A stretch of DNA of 64,000 nt from Bacillus aquiflavi (lineage in GTDB: Bacteria > Bacillota > Bacilli > Bacillales > Cytobacillaceae), in contig NZ_CP082780.1 in the NCBI RefSeq assembly GCF_019915265.1, positions 2,852,001-2,916,000 of the forward strand, written 5' to 3'. Below the pieces are notes generated by a model. That model did no database searches and was not told the DNA's origin. It saw only the letters and a list, made by a program, of their open reading frames with translations. This document shows, piece after piece, positions 25,489 to 38,102 of the stretch; position 1 is the stretch's first letter, and every line of letters begins with the position of its first letter. Made by a program: the position numbers and the translations under genes.

Positions 25489-25530
25489 CAAAAATAACCC
25501 CGCCACAAAAGTTGATGTGACGGGGTTATT
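25489..25530 (-). terminator. sufB terminator
   Basis: AATAACCCCGTCACA / TGTGGCGGGGTTATT stem (minus strand; G-T pair in the middle) followed by TTTTG. The group II intron starts right after it. Confidence 0.85.
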
Positions 25531-25536
25531 AAGCGA

Positions 25537-26934
25537 TTAACCGATTGAACCTTCCATCTCAAACTTGATCAGACGGTTCATTTCAACTGCATATTCCATT
25601 GGTAATTCTTTTGTAAATGGTTCGATGAAGCCCATGACGATCATTTCGGTTGCTTCTTGTTCAGAGATGCCGCGGCTCATGAGATAGAACAGCTGCTCTT
25701 CTGACACTTTTGATACTTTTGCTTCGTGCTCCAATGAAATATGATCGTTTAAAATTTCATTGTATGGAATCGTATCAGAAGTGGATTCGTTATCCATAAT
25801 TAACGTATCGCATTCGATATTAGCACGAGCGCCTTCGGCTTTTCTGCCAAAGTGAACGATTCCGCGGTATGTTACTTTACCGCCGTGTTTTGAAATTGAT
25901 TTTGATACGATTGTTGAAGAAGTATTTGGTGCTAAGTGGATCATTTTCGCTCCTGCGTCTTGATGCTGGCCTTTTCCTGCGATCGCAATTGATAATGTCA
26001 TACCGCGGGCACCTTCGCCTTTTAAAATAACTGCAGGATATTTCATCGTCAGCTTAGAACCAATATTTCCGTCAATCCATTCCATTGTTGCATTTTCTTC
26101 GCAGACTGCACGCTTCGTCACAAGATTGAAGACGTTGTTTGCCCAGTTTTGGATTGTTGTATAACGGCAGTAAGCATTTTTCTTAATAATAATTTCAACT
26201 ACTGCACTGTGTAACGAGTTTGTCGTATATACTGGCGCTGTACAGCCTTCTACGTAGTGAACATGTGCTCCTTCATCAACGATAATCAGTGTCCGTTCAA
26301 ATTGTCCCATATTTTCCGAATTAATTCGGAAGTAAGCTTGCAGCGGAGTATCTACTTTCACGCCTTTCGGGACGTAAATGAATGATCCTCCTGACCAAAC
26401 TGCTGAGTTTAAAGCGGCAAACTTATTGTCTGTAGGCGGAATTACTTTTGCCCAATGTTCACGGAATATGTCTTCATTTTCCTTTAATGCAGAATCTGTA
26501 TCTTTAAATACAATTCCTTGTGCTTCCAGATCTTCTTTCATATTATGGTAAACAACTTCAGATTCGTACTGTGCTGATACTCCTGCTAAATACTTTTGCT
26601 CAGCTTCTGGAATCCCAAGCTTATCAAAAGTCGCCTTAATCTCTTCTGGCACTTCGTCCCATGATTTTTCAGAACGCTCTGATGGTTTTACATAGTACGT
26701 AATCTCATCAAAGTGTAACCCTGATAAATCGCCGCCCCATTGAGGCATTGGCATATGATAAAAATGCTCTAAAGATTTTAAGCGAAAGTCTAACATCCAT
26801 TGCGGCTCTTCTTTCATGCGTGAAATTTCCTCGACAATTTCCCGCGTTAATCCACGCTTAGATCGGAAGATGGAGACGTCTTTATCATGAAAACCGTATT
26901 TATAATCACCGATCTCCGGCATTTTTTTTGCCAT
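25537..26934 (-). CDS. sufB: SufB, Fe-S cluster scaffold subunit
   Basis: 465 residues, last gene of sufCDSUB. SufB forms the SufBC2D scaffold on which Fe-S clusters are built. Visible features: N-terminal [20 protein letters not shown], the central [20 protein letters not shown], and the C-terminal [20 protein letters not shown], shared with SufD. TGGAGGAATACGACG precedes the ATG. It is 52 bases from sufU, and a strong terminator follows. Confidence 0.96.
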   Translation of the reverse strand: MAKKMPEIGDYKYGFHDKDVSIFRSKRGLTREIVEEISRMKEEPQWMLDFRLKSLEHFYHMPMPQWGGDLSGLHFDEITYYVKPSERSEKSWDEVPEEIKATFDKLGIPEAEQKYLAGVSAQYESEVVYHNMKEDLEAQGIVFKDTDSALKENEDIFREHWAKVIPPTDNKFAALNSAVWSGGSFIYVPKGVKVDTPLQAYFRINSENMGQFERTLIIVDEGAHVHYVEGCTAPVYTTNSLHSAVVEIIIKKNAYCRYTTIQNWANNVFNLVTKRAVCEENATMEWIDGNIGSKLTMKYPAVILKGEGARGMTLSIAIAGKGQHQDAGAKMIHLAPNTSSTIVSKSISKHGGKVTYRGIVHFGRKAEGARANIECDTLIMDNESTSDTIPYNEILNDHISLEHEAKVSKVSEEQLFYLMSRGISEQEATEMIVMGFIEPFTKELPMEYAVEMNRLIKFEMEGSIG

Positions 26935-26986
26935 CGTCGTATTCCTCCATTCTTTTTAAGCGGATTGTTTTTTCCGCATTCAATTT

Positions 26987-29953
<2,967 letters not shown>

Positions 29954-29970
29954 TTTACCCCTCCTAACAC

Positions 29971-30756
29971 TTACGCTTCTTGCCCAACTGTTTCGTCTTC
30001 AATACCGAGTTCTTGTTTGATCCAATCGTATCCTTCTGCTTCTAAACGCTGTGCAAGCTCAGGTCCACCTGATTTTACAATACGTCCTTGCATCATGACG
30101 TGTACATGGTCAGGAGTGATGTAATTTAACAGACGTTGATAATGGGTGATAATAAGGCAGCCAAACTGATCGCCACGCATTTCATTAATACCTTTGGAAA
30201 CAACTTTTAATGCGTCAATATCAAGACCGGAATCAATTTCATCCAGAATAGCAATTTTCGGTTCTATCATTAGTAATTGTAAAATTTCATTGCTTTTTTT
30301 CTCACCGCCTGAGAAACCTTCATTTAAGTAGCGTTGTGCCATGTTTTGGTCCATTTCAAGAAAGTCCATTTTCTTATCCATTTCGCGAATAAACTTCATT
30401 AAGGAAATTTCGTTCCCTTCACCACGGCGGCTATTTATTGCGGATCGTAAAAAGTCAGCATTTGTTACACCGCTAATCTCACTTGGATATTGCATCGCTA
30501 AGAAAAGGCCTGCGCGAGCGCGTTCATCAACTTCCATCTCTAATACATCTTGATCATCAAGTGTAATTGAACCTTTCGTTACTTCATATTTTGGATGCCC
30601 CATAATAGCGGATGATAAAGTTGATTTACCAGTACCATTTGGTCCCATAATCGCATGGATTTCTCCGCCTTTAATTTCAAGATTTACACCCTTTAATATT
30701 TCCTTTCCTTCAATTTCAACATGAAGGTCTTTAATCGTTAAAGTAGATCCTGACAT
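29971..30756 (-). CDS. sufC: SufC, ATPase of the SufBCD complex
   Basis: 261 residues starting MSGSTLTIKDLHVEIEG. Two nearby ATG codons are in frame (30762 and 30756); GGAGG lies one base from the first and seven from the second, so 30756 is chosen. Walker A GPNGTGKST, signature FSGGEKKSNEIL, Walker B IAILDEIDSGLD and the switch His in ITHYQRLL are present. It has ABC-ATPase fold but no membrane partner; it drives the SufB-SufD scaffold. First gene of the operon. Confidence 0.96.
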   Translation of the reverse strand: MSGSTLTIKDLHVEIEGKEILKGVNLEIKGGEIHAIMGPNGTGKSTLSSAIMGHPKYEVTKGSITLDDQDVLEMEVDERARAGLFLAMQYPSEISGVTNADFLRSAINSRRGEGNEISLMKFIREMDKKMDFLEMDQNMAQRYLNEGFSGGEKKSNEILQLLMIEPKIAILDEIDSGLDIDALKVVSKGINEMRGDQFGCLIITHYQRLLNYITPDHVHVMMQGRIVKSGGPELAQRLEAEGYDWIKQELGIEDETVGQEA

Positions 30757-30818
30757 TGTCATACCTCCGTAAAAAATTTATCCAAACCTTAGCTAACGAG
30801 CTAAAATTGTCTATTCTC

Positions 30819-30847
30819 ATTTTATTCTCATTACAATCTTATAACAA
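30819..30847 (-). promoter_or_regulatory. suf operon promoter with direct ATGAGAATA repeats
   Basis: TTGTTA (30847-30842) and TAAAAT (30824-30819) with a 17-base spacer form a sigma-A-type promoter about 60 bases before sufC. Two copies of ATGAGAAT overlap the -10 region and are loosely similar to Fur half-sites; an iron link is possible but unproven. Confidence 0.55.
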
Positions 30848-30849
30848 AT

Positions 30850-31344
30850 GAAAAGTGTTAGCAACTCCTTCACACCCGTTTATAAATTTTTTAAACAAAT
30901 ATGTATAGAAATTATATATTCCGTAGTTTAGTCAGCTATGGAAACATGATTATTTTTTATTTGCAAGTAAAAATGTTAATCATTTCCTCATGGTTTTTTT
31001 CAATACGAAAAAGTCGCTCATTCCCTCTAGTCAAATATATCACCCTGAAAAAAGTTATATTGATATTAAATAATATTGTTGCTTTCATTAGACGATAGTA
31101 TCACATGACTTTCTTTCATCTATGCTGAAATCACCTCGCCTGAAGATGCTAAATTGTACCCTATATAAAAAGGATAACATTCAGTTTATTATTACCGTAA
31201 TCTCAACAATTCATTTATCTTGCTCATATATTTTTTGTCCCTCTTGTATAGGAAGAAAAAAATATATACTAACTATTAATGTCCTGTAAAACAAGTAATA
31301 ATGCTAGATTAAAAAGTAGATATATATATATCAATATAACGAGA
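30850..31344. other. Intergenic region, nothing identified
   Basis: About 500 AT-rich bases between the suf promoter and an IS3 relic. A 65-codon plus-strand frame at 30901 has no ribosome-binding site or family likeness. Confidence 0.45.
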
Positions 31345-31660
31345 TGTGTCTGTATGGCAAGACATAATGGTAAAAAAGTTGAAACGGTAAAGGATATTAG
31401 TGAAAATCATAAGTCTGTAATCAAGGGGCTAGAGAAGTGGGTGTGAACGAGAGTACTTTACATGACTAGGTGAAGAAGTATGATCCCAACTAGAGATAGA
31501 GCTGTCCAAACATTCTTGTATTGAATCTTTTCACGGTATTCTTAAACGTGAACTAGTGTATCAAACGACTTGCTCGAATAAATCGAGTTCTTCTACATCC
31601 CTTCAACGTTGGGATACTATAAACCGAATGGATGGGAATTTTGCGGTTTGATTTTACCTT
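31345..31660 (+). pseudogene. IS3-family transposase relic (OrfA start fused to OrfB end)
   Basis: Translations give GAREVGVNESTLHD, stop in place of Trp, VKKYDPN (the helix-turn-helix end of OrfA), then CIESFHGILKRELVYQTT and, in another frame, IEFFYIPSTLGYYKPNGWEF, which match the DDE-E block and C-terminus of OrfB (ESFHstLKkElvy, YIeffYN.rR.HstLGY.sP). The middle of both genes is deleted and several stops exist. Confidence 0.7.
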
Positions 31661-31782
31661 CATAAAAACGTTTAAATCACTCTCTATTGTAAAATTGTTA
31701 TGAAGGTCACCAAACGAAAATGCGATAGAAAAATCTGTGTCTATTTTCTTGACGTACTATTAAATAGAATAATAACTTACTA

Positions 31783-32397
31783 TTACTCTACATCTATTTT
31801 TTCATCACTTTTTTCTATTTTCTTTTGTAATTCTTCCATAGTTTTATTTAATTCGATCAAGGCAGCATCGATTAATTCAGCTTTTTTTAGTTCATCATTA
31901 CCCTTAATCGGGGGACCAAAAATAATAGTCGCCTTCTTCCCTTTAAAAATATCTGACAATTTAGTTGGGCCGGAATATGAAGCAGGTACAAGCGGCACTT
32001 GACCTTTCAAGGCAATCGTAACTGCTCCCCTTTTTAAAGGGACTTCTTCGCTTGTTCTTGTCCCACTAGGGAAAATACCAACACATTTACCCTCTTTTAA
32101 CAGTTTAAGAGGAATCTTTAAAGTACTTGAACCGGGATTTTCTCTATTTACAGGAAAAGCATTAATAGATCTAAGAAATTTATCTACAAGCTTTGAATTG
32201 AACAATTCCTTCTTTGCCATAAAATGCACTTGGGTAGGATATACCGCTAAAGCTAACATAACAACATCTACCCAGCCTCGATGAGTACAAGCAACAACAT
32301 ATTTGTCGTTTGTAGGAACATAGTTTTTACCTTCAACCTTCAATAAACGAAATAATTTAACTAACCTATAAAGAATTGTACTTATTAGGTGATACAT
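31783..32397 (-). CDS. PlsC-type 1-acyl-glycerol-3-phosphate acyltransferase
   Basis: 204 residues. Motif I is THRGWVD (HX4D), motif II near FLRSINAFPVNRE, motif III FPSGTRTSEE (Gly-Thr-Arg), and motif IV VPLVPASYSGP. This is the standard order in the family that acylates lysophosphatidic acid in phospholipid synthesis at the membrane; an N-terminal hydrophobic segment fits. A C-terminal charged coil (about 180-204) is extra. GGAGG precedes the ATG. It sits alone between an IS3 relic and a gene-poor stretch, so it may be an accessory homologue of the housekeeping plsC. Confidence 0.88.
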   Translation of the reverse strand: MYHLISTILYRLVKLFRLLKVEGKNYVPTNDKYVVACTHRGWVDVVMLALAVYPTQVHFMAKKELFNSKLVDKFLRSINAFPVNRENPGSSTLKIPLKLLKEGKCVGIFPSGTRTSEEVPLKRGAVTIALKGQVPLVPASYSGPTKLSDIFKGKKATIIFGPPIKGNDELKKAELIDAALIELNKTMEELQKKIEKSDEKIDVE

Positions 32398-33312
32398 ATA
32401 TTTCCTCCACTATCATATTGTTATTTCAATAAAATACCTTTTATCAGAGAATATTACGATTACTTTTAAAAAGTATAGAATTTTTTTAATAATCAGCAAT
32501 TAAACAAGAAAGTGATCATCAAACGAGACAGTTAGGTAAATCGTTTTTTGCACAAAATTACATAAAATCAACCCCTAGATTGTAGATAGCATTTTCTATG
32601 CGCCTTACTTATTACTACTCACGAACTACTTTAACATACTAGCTACAACTGGAAAAAAGTATGGAAAAGAAAAATGCATTCGTTGTTCAACAACTCATTT
32701 TTGGAAACAATTAGAAGACACAGTCGTTATTAATATACAATTTAACCATTCAAGATTCAATAAATTAGAGTGTCCCGCTTCTAAATACAAGCAGAATAAG
32801 AGAATTGCTTCTCGTTAATTCAACACTGTGGAATGATGTGTATTCAGATGAAAAACAGCAGTTAACTTCTTTTGATTCATTTCCCGCTTATTCCTTTGAC
32901 ATCATACTCATTCATTACTTTGATTTCCTTGCTATATAAATTTATCTACAGAATAATTTTAAGGATCAAGTTGTCATGAGAATGATTGCTCTTATGGATT
33001 TATGCAAATATTCAAATATCAATCTTCAACTCTAAGAGTTCGGAAAATCCCATAAACCCAATATAAATCAATAAATCTATATCATATAGCCCTCCATTTA
33101 CTAAAGCTACATTATAAAATGCACTCCTTGTTAAAAAACCGGACCCAAGTTTACTGCTTTCTTCACTTCATCATATATTTTTTTACGCCTTTTTAGCTGT
33201 CACCATATTGGTTGATTTACCATAATGTAAACTGAGGTATTCTGCATTTATGATTTAATTCATGTTTGTTGAATAAGTGAAATTCCTGAGGAAATAAGGA
33301 GGTTTTACTTAT
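32398..33312. other. Gene-poor stretch upstream of the glycosyltransferase cluster
   Basis: About 900 AT-rich bases with no open frame of convincing length on either strand and no repeat copy. Short peptide-like pieces near 32640-32820 could be decayed coding DNA, but match nothing I know. The promoter of the glycosyltransferase cluster must lie near its right end; it could not be fixed. Confidence 0.5.
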
Positions 33313-34383
33313 ATGGAAGCTGATCAGAAAAAGGTTAGTGTTATTCTTTCTTCCTATAATGCGAAAGAACGGCTTTTTTTAGCTCTTTCTTCATATCATG
33401 ATCAAGACTATCCAAAAGAGCATTTTGAAGTCATTGTCGTCGATGATGGCTCTACAGATGAAACGTATAAAATGATTCGTACATTAAATGTTCATTATCA
33501 TTTAAAATATATTCGTCATGTTAAAAACTTAGGAAGAGCGTGTGCACGAAACAGCGGCATTAAAGCGGCGTCTGGAGAAATCATTATTTTCAGTGATAGT
33601 GATATGATTGCAGAACCAACTTTTATTTCTAAACACGTTTTGCATCATAAGAAAAATGACAACATTTTTGTTTGTGGTTCCTTTTGGAATAAAATTAACA
33701 AAAATTACAATGAGAAAAAAGGAAGATATCTCCCACCGATCAATCCGATTGTGATTAAAAACAAACAAATTTTCAAAACTTCCTCTAAACAGGCTTTTGC
33801 ACAGTTTTATGAATCATTTCAAGAGTATTATGGAACTAATTTAGAAGGATTTGAGTTTCCTTGGATGTATTTTATTGTCATGAACTGTTCTGTCAAATTA
33901 AAACATTTAAAACGAGTTGGATTGTTTGATGAACAGTTTAAACGGTACGGCGGAGAAGATGAAGAGATGGGATACCGTCTTTGGAAAGGCGGCTTAAAAG
34001 GAATTGTTGATCCGTCGATAAAAAATTATCATTTAGAACATGATCGTTCTACAAATCAACAAGATGACAGTTATCAAAATATTCATTATATCATTCAAAA
34101 ACACGCAGAAATAAACCCAATTATGTATTATTTTATCGATTTCATCGATGGTTTCGAGAAAAGTCGTTTATTACAAGACATGAAAAATGCAATAAAAGAA
34201 AAGATTGTCTCACCATCATTTGAGCAGAATTGTTTGCTTTTATTTATTCACTATAGTCGCAAAAGTAAAACACTTCAACCGCCTTCTTTATCACTAGAAA
34301 TTAAAAAGCTACGAACCATTAAAAAATATCGTAAATTAGCTATGTTTCTCCAACAATTAATATTAAAAACTACAAAAAGGTGA
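33313..34383 (+). CDS. GT2-family glycosyltransferase with galactosyltransferase-type C-domain
   Basis: 356 residues; ATG 33313 behind AGGAGG. The GT-A core is clear: VSVILSSYNAKERLFLALSS, FEVIVVDDGSTDETYKMI, GRACARNSGIKAASGEIIIF, SDSDMIAE (DxD-like SDSD). A later segment, FDEQFKRYGGEDEEMGYRLW, has the ED..DxE pattern of the galactosyltransferase C-terminal domain. No signal or membrane segment, so it acts on the cytoplasmic side. It opens a cluster with a nucleotidyltransferase and two further GT2 genes that together should build a surface or spore polysaccharide; the product is unknown. Confidence 0.85.
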   Translation: MEADQKKVSVILSSYNAKERLFLALSSYHDQDYPKEHFEVIVVDDGSTDETYKMIRTLNVHYHLKYIRHVKNLGRACARNSGIKAASGEIIIFSDSDMIAEPTFISKHVLHHKKNDNIFVCGSFWNKINKNYNEKKGRYLPPINPIVIKNKQIFKTSSKQAFAQFYESFQEYYGTNLEGFEFPWMYFIVMNCSVKLKHLKRVGLFDEQFKRYGGEDEEMGYRLWKGGLKGIVDPSIKNYHLEHDRSTNQQDDSYQNIHYIIQKHAEINPIMYYFIDFIDGFEKSRLLQDMKNAIKEKIVSPSFEQNCLLLFIHYSRKSKTLQPPSLSLEIKKLRTIKKYRKLAMFLQQLILKTTKR

Positions 34384-34388
34384 TACTA

Positions 34389-35165
34389 ATGAAACAGTTT
34401 GGGATTATACCAGCAGCAGGCCTAGGAACGAGATTAGCCCCCTTGCCATTCTCAAAAGAAATGTATCCTATCGGTTACCAATCATATAATGAAGAGCTTA
34501 GGCCTTGTCCAGTTTCACAATATTTAGTTAAGTCTTTGAAGATGGCTGAAACTGATGAAGTTTTCTTTATCATCAATCAATCTAAAACGGACATTATGTC
34601 TTATTATTTAAACGGTCAGCAGTTTAACATGAACTTTTCCTATTTAATTCAAACGGAACCGAAAGGAATGGTCGATGCTTTAGTTAAAGTATCTCCTTGG
34701 CTTCCGAAAGAAGAATACGTTATTACGTTTGGAATGCCAGACACTCTTTTTAAACCTGATTCACTTTTCAGACAATTAGTAAAGAAAATAAAACAAAAAC
34801 AAAATATCGATCTTATTTTAGGTGTTTTTCCTACTGAAGCATGGTTTAAGCTTGGGATGACAACTGTACAAAAAGGAAAAGATGGAGAACTTGAAGTGAT
34901 AAAAATTATTGATAAGCCGAAAATTAAGCCAGACACTGATTACGCTTGGGGAATAGCTGTATGGAAATCAAAATTCCAACATTTTCTGACTAATTACCAT
35001 CACAACTATTCCGAAAAAGCTGAACTAGTGTTAGGAGATGTATTTAGCGCTGCCTTGAAAGAAGGGTTTAAAGTTTGTGCACTGAAAGGAGAGCTCTTCT
35101 TAGACATTGGAACGTTGGAGGACTTAACTAAAGCGATAAAATATATGGATATCGGAGGGGGTTAA
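34389..35165 (+). CDS. Sugar-phosphate nucleotidyltransferase
   Basis: 258 residues. ATG 34389 (MKQFGIIPAAGLGTRLAPLP) is chosen over GTG 34380 because AGGTGA lies five bases upstream. AAGLGTRLAPLPFSKEMYPIG is the nucleotide-binding signature of the family, with the lysine for substrate binding; TEPKGMVDAL and FGMPDTLFKPDS follow. It should form an NDP-sugar from a sugar 1-phosphate and NTP, as donor for the neighbouring glycosyltransferases. It stops directly before the next gene's ATG (TTAAATG). Confidence 0.85.
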   Translation: MKQFGIIPAAGLGTRLAPLPFSKEMYPIGYQSYNEELRPCPVSQYLVKSLKMAETDEVFFIINQSKTDIMSYYLNGQQFNMNFSYLIQTEPKGMVDALVKVSPWLPKEEYVITFGMPDTLFKPDSLFRQLVKKIKQKQNIDLILGVFPTEAWFKLGMTTVQKGKDGELEVIKIIDKPKIKPDTDYAWGIAVWKSKFQHFLTNYHHNYSEKAELVLGDVFSAALKEGFKVCALKGELFLDIGTLEDLTKAIKYMDIGGG

Positions 35166-36306
35166 ATGGGGATTAAAGTAAGTATGATCATCCCTTCCTA
35201 TAATCGGTATCCACAAAACTTACTGACCCTTTTTTCATTACAAAACCAAACATTTAATCCTTCAAATCTGGAAGTCATCTTTGTCGATGATGGATCTACC
35301 GATCTGACGTCAAAAATCGTTAAAGCATTTCATCCGCCATTTTCATTCCACTATATCCGTTGTGAGAAAAATAACGGACGATCAAAAGCAAGAAATATTG
35401 GGATTAAAAAAGCGACTGGGGAAATTATTATTTTTTTAGATGCTGAAATGATCGTCAACCCAGATTTTGTTCAAAACCATTACAATCATCACCATGCCCA
35501 TCAAAAAAAGGTGATAACGGGCTCACTTGGCTACTACTCGTTATTTTCATTTATTTTCCCAGAACTTAATAAAAAAGATTTAAAGCGAATCGCAAAATTA
35601 GTAGAATCTGATGATATTTATTTAAAACGATATCAAACCTTTCTAAAAACTAACCGTGCAGTACAAATGATCTTTCAAGAAGATATTGATTCACTTAAAT
35701 TTCGAAAACTAGCCTATTATTCTCAATTACATGTAGACCGAAAGATAATTTCCAAATTCGGAGAAGAATTAACTGGTTTTCAAATGCCTTGGATGGTTTT
35801 CTTAACAGGAAATGTTTCTGTGCGAAAAGAACTTCTAAAATCGGCGGTTTTTTTTTGATGAAACGCTCCAAGGATGGGGATTCGAAGATTGGGAGCTTGG
35901 CTACCGACTTTATAAATGTGGAGCAGCATTTGCCTTTAAACAAAATGTAACAAGTTATCATCAAGAACATCCTGTAACTAGCAATCATAATTGGAAAGCT
36001 TCACTAAAAAACTTCAATCTATTTCAACAAAAACATCCACATATCGATGTGCTAGTCATTATATTTATTTTGTTAGGTAAATATAACCGCTTAGAAGTTC
36101 ATGAGATTTTAAAACAATATAAAGCATTAGAACAAAAATACCCTAATCGCTTTAACAATTTTAAAGAAATGATTCCTATTTTATTAAAAACAGCTTTAAG
36201 TCATTTGTTAGCAGGAAAGCCAGCAACAAATTTATTTTTTAAAATCCACAAAATTATTATAGAAAAAAACCAACTCAATATGAACGGGATACAATTAAAT
36301 CGCTAG
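35166..36306 (+). pseudogene. GT2 glycosyltransferase interrupted at a T9 tract (possible phase-variable gene)
   Basis: ATG 35166 behind GGAGGGGG gives 230 residues with the GT-A core: SMIIPSYNRYPQNLLTLFSL, VIFVDDGSTDL, GRSKARNIGIKKATGEIIIF, LDAEMIVNPDF. At a run of nine T (35848-35856) the frame ends in TGA. With eight T it would read LLKSAVFF then DETLQGWGFEDWELGYRLYK and run on to 36306, giving about 379 residues like the next gene, its close paralogue. Homopolymer tracts inside glycosyltransferase genes are a known basis of phase variation, but a one-base read error gives the same picture. Confidence 0.8.
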
Positions 36307-36388
36307 GAATTTTCAATCAACTAGTTCATGCTTTTGACTATTTAAACTCACTATAAAAACAATTGGGATAAAAGGAGTGCCTTGTATC

Positions 36389-37576
36389 GTGACAGAAATT
36401 AGTATCATCATCCCTTCATATAATCGGTATCCGCAAAATTTGTTGACACTTTATTCATTGGAAAAACAAACTTTTAATTCCGCTAAAATGGAGGTCATTT
36501 TTATAAATGATGGTTCATCAGATGAAACACATCAAGCACTTAAAAGCTTTAAACCTGCTTTTTTATTCAAATATATTCGAAACGAAAGGAATGGCGGACG
36601 TTCTAAAGCGAGAAATATAGGCATTAAACATGCGAATGGAAAAATAATTGTTTTTTTAGACGCTGAAATGATTGTCGATCCAGATTTTGTCCAAAACCAT
36701 TACAATGCTCATCAAAGAGAAAAGAATTTAGTTTTATCGGGCGGCTTATATCAAAAAAGAGTCTATACGTGTGTTTATCCTCAATTTACACAAAAACAAC
36801 GTTTGCATATTTACTCTATGCTAAAGAAAGCAGCTTTAAAAAAAGCAATGCTTAACTTAAAGGAACAGACAGATAAAATGATTCAATTAGTCTCGAAAAA
36901 GGATATTATGACAAGAAAATATCGCCTCTTATCGTATAAATCACCATATTTACCGGAAATCATAAAACAATATGGAGAGAACTTAACGGGCTATCAACTA
37001 CCTTGGGTTTTATTTTTTAGTGGCTTTGTTTCTCTTCCAAAACAACTTCTCCAAAAGGTCGGCGGATTTGATGAAAGATTTAAAGGCTGGGGATTTGAAG
37101 ATTGGGATCTCGGTTATCGCCTTTATCAGAACGGTGCGACATTCCGCTGTGCTGCAAATGTTTCTGCTTATCACCAAGAGCACCCCGTTTCAGCTCGCAA
37201 TGTTTTTCGAGAAATGTGCAAAAACTATTTCCTTTACCAACGTAAACATCAAAGCTTTGAAACTAGTATTCATGTATTAGTTTTAACAGGAAAGATAAGC
37301 AGAATTCAAGAAAGTATCATTATAGGAGAATATAAATCTCTTTGTAAAACATATCCAAATAAATTTCAATCTTTTAAAAAAGGCTTTCAAATATTATTGA
37401 AAGAAATGGCTCGTTTATTAGCAAATCAAAAACCGTTAAAGCAATTTATCAATAAGCTGGACTCCACGTATTTTTTAAACTGGAAGCATGTCATACTTTC
37501 TGAACGAAACGAAATGAATGCTCTTAAGCAGTATCCTCATTTAATTAAAACTTTTGACAATATAATTGCCGCTTGA
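36389..37576 (+). CDS. GT2-family glycosyltransferase, paralogue of the interrupted gene
   Basis: 395 residues starting GTG at 36389 (MTEISIIIPSYNRYPQNLLT) after AAAGGAG; an upstream in-frame GTG lies inside that ribosome-binding site and is not used. The order ISIIIPSYNRYPQ, VIFINDGSSDE, GRSKARNIGIKHANGKIIVF, LDAEMIVDPDF, then GGFDERFKGWGFEDWDLGYR mirrors the preceding gene, so the pair comes from duplication. The GFEDWDLG segment is the galactosyltransferase C-domain motif. It ends the cluster and a terminator follows. Acceptor and sugar unknown. Confidence 0.85.
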   Translation: MTEISIIIPSYNRYPQNLLTLYSLEKQTFNSAKMEVIFINDGSSDETHQALKSFKPAFLFKYIRNERNGGRSKARNIGIKHANGKIIVFLDAEMIVDPDFVQNHYNAHQREKNLVLSGGLYQKRVYTCVYPQFTQKQRLHIYSMLKKAALKKAMLNLKEQTDKMIQLVSKKDIMTRKYRLLSYKSPYLPEIIKQYGENLTGYQLPWVLFFSGFVSLPKQLLQKVGGFDERFKGWGFEDWDLGYRLYQNGATFRCAANVSAYHQEHPVSARNVFREMCKNYFLYQRKHQSFETSIHVLVLTGKISRIQESIIIGEYKSLCKTYPNKFQSFKKGFQILLKEMARLLANQKPLKQFINKLDSTYFLNWKHVILSERNEMNALKQYPHLIKTFDNIIAA

Positions 37577-37592
37577 TTGAGCCTACTCTTAA

Positions 37593-37646
37593 AATGAAGC
37601 AAAAGAACCAATGTAAAACACTGGTTCCCTATAAAGTTGCTTCATT
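37593..37646. terminator. Bidirectional terminator between the GT cluster and yurZ
   Basis: Outer stem AATGAAGCAA / TTGCTTCATT and inner stem GAACCA / TGGTTC form a long interrupted hairpin between convergent genes. Confidence 0.75.
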
Positions 37647-37665
37647 ATTTTCTTTCAAAAAGACA

Positions 37666-38034
37666 TTACTGTGTAAGCTGGTTTAATTCATTAATCGCTT
37701 CTTGAACGAGGGTAACCGCTTGGCTCATAGCAGCACCGCCGCCAAAGGCTGCCGTAACCCCGACTGTCTCAAAGATCTCCTCTTCCGTGGCACCTTGATC
37801 TAAACAACCTTTTACATGATAAATAATACAATATTCATCTTGGGAAAAAAGACTAATCCCTAGGGCAATTAATTGCTTATCCTTTTGTGATAAAGCTCCT
37901 TCTTTAAAGCATACTTCAGTGAATGCATGATAATGACTTGCAAGCTCGGGCTTTTTTTCTGAGAACATTCCCATCCCAACTTTATAATCATGGAGAGCGG
38001 CTTCTGTTGAATTTCTTGGTTGAAAGTGTTCCAT
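37666..38034 (-). CDS. yurZ: YurZ, carboxymuconolactone decarboxylase/AhpD-like protein
   Basis: 122 residues. The AhpD-type active region is visible: EYCIIYHVKGCLDQGATEEE, with two cysteines and a histidine, then IFETVGVTAAFGGGAAMSQ. Family members have peroxidase or decarboxylase activity; the substrate here is unknown. GGAG precedes the ATG. In B. subtilis yurZ lies between suf and metQ, which is the relation here once the inserted genes at 31-37.6 kb are ignored. Confidence 0.8.
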   Translation of the reverse strand: MEHFQPRNSTEAALHDYKVGMGMFSEKKPELASHYHAFTEVCFKEGALSQKDKQLIALGISLFSQDEYCIIYHVKGCLDQGATEEEIFETVGVTAAFGGGAAMSQAVTLVQEAINELNQLTQ

Positions 38035-38102
38035 AAAAACAACTCCATTCTATAAATGATTCAAATGTTAGTATGTTTTTAAGAAAGGAATTTATTCAGT
38101 CA

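Noticed and set aside
32398-33312. Possible hidden gene in the 900-base gap before the glycosyltransferases
   Set aside because: All frames are short and interrupted, and no family words could be recognised.
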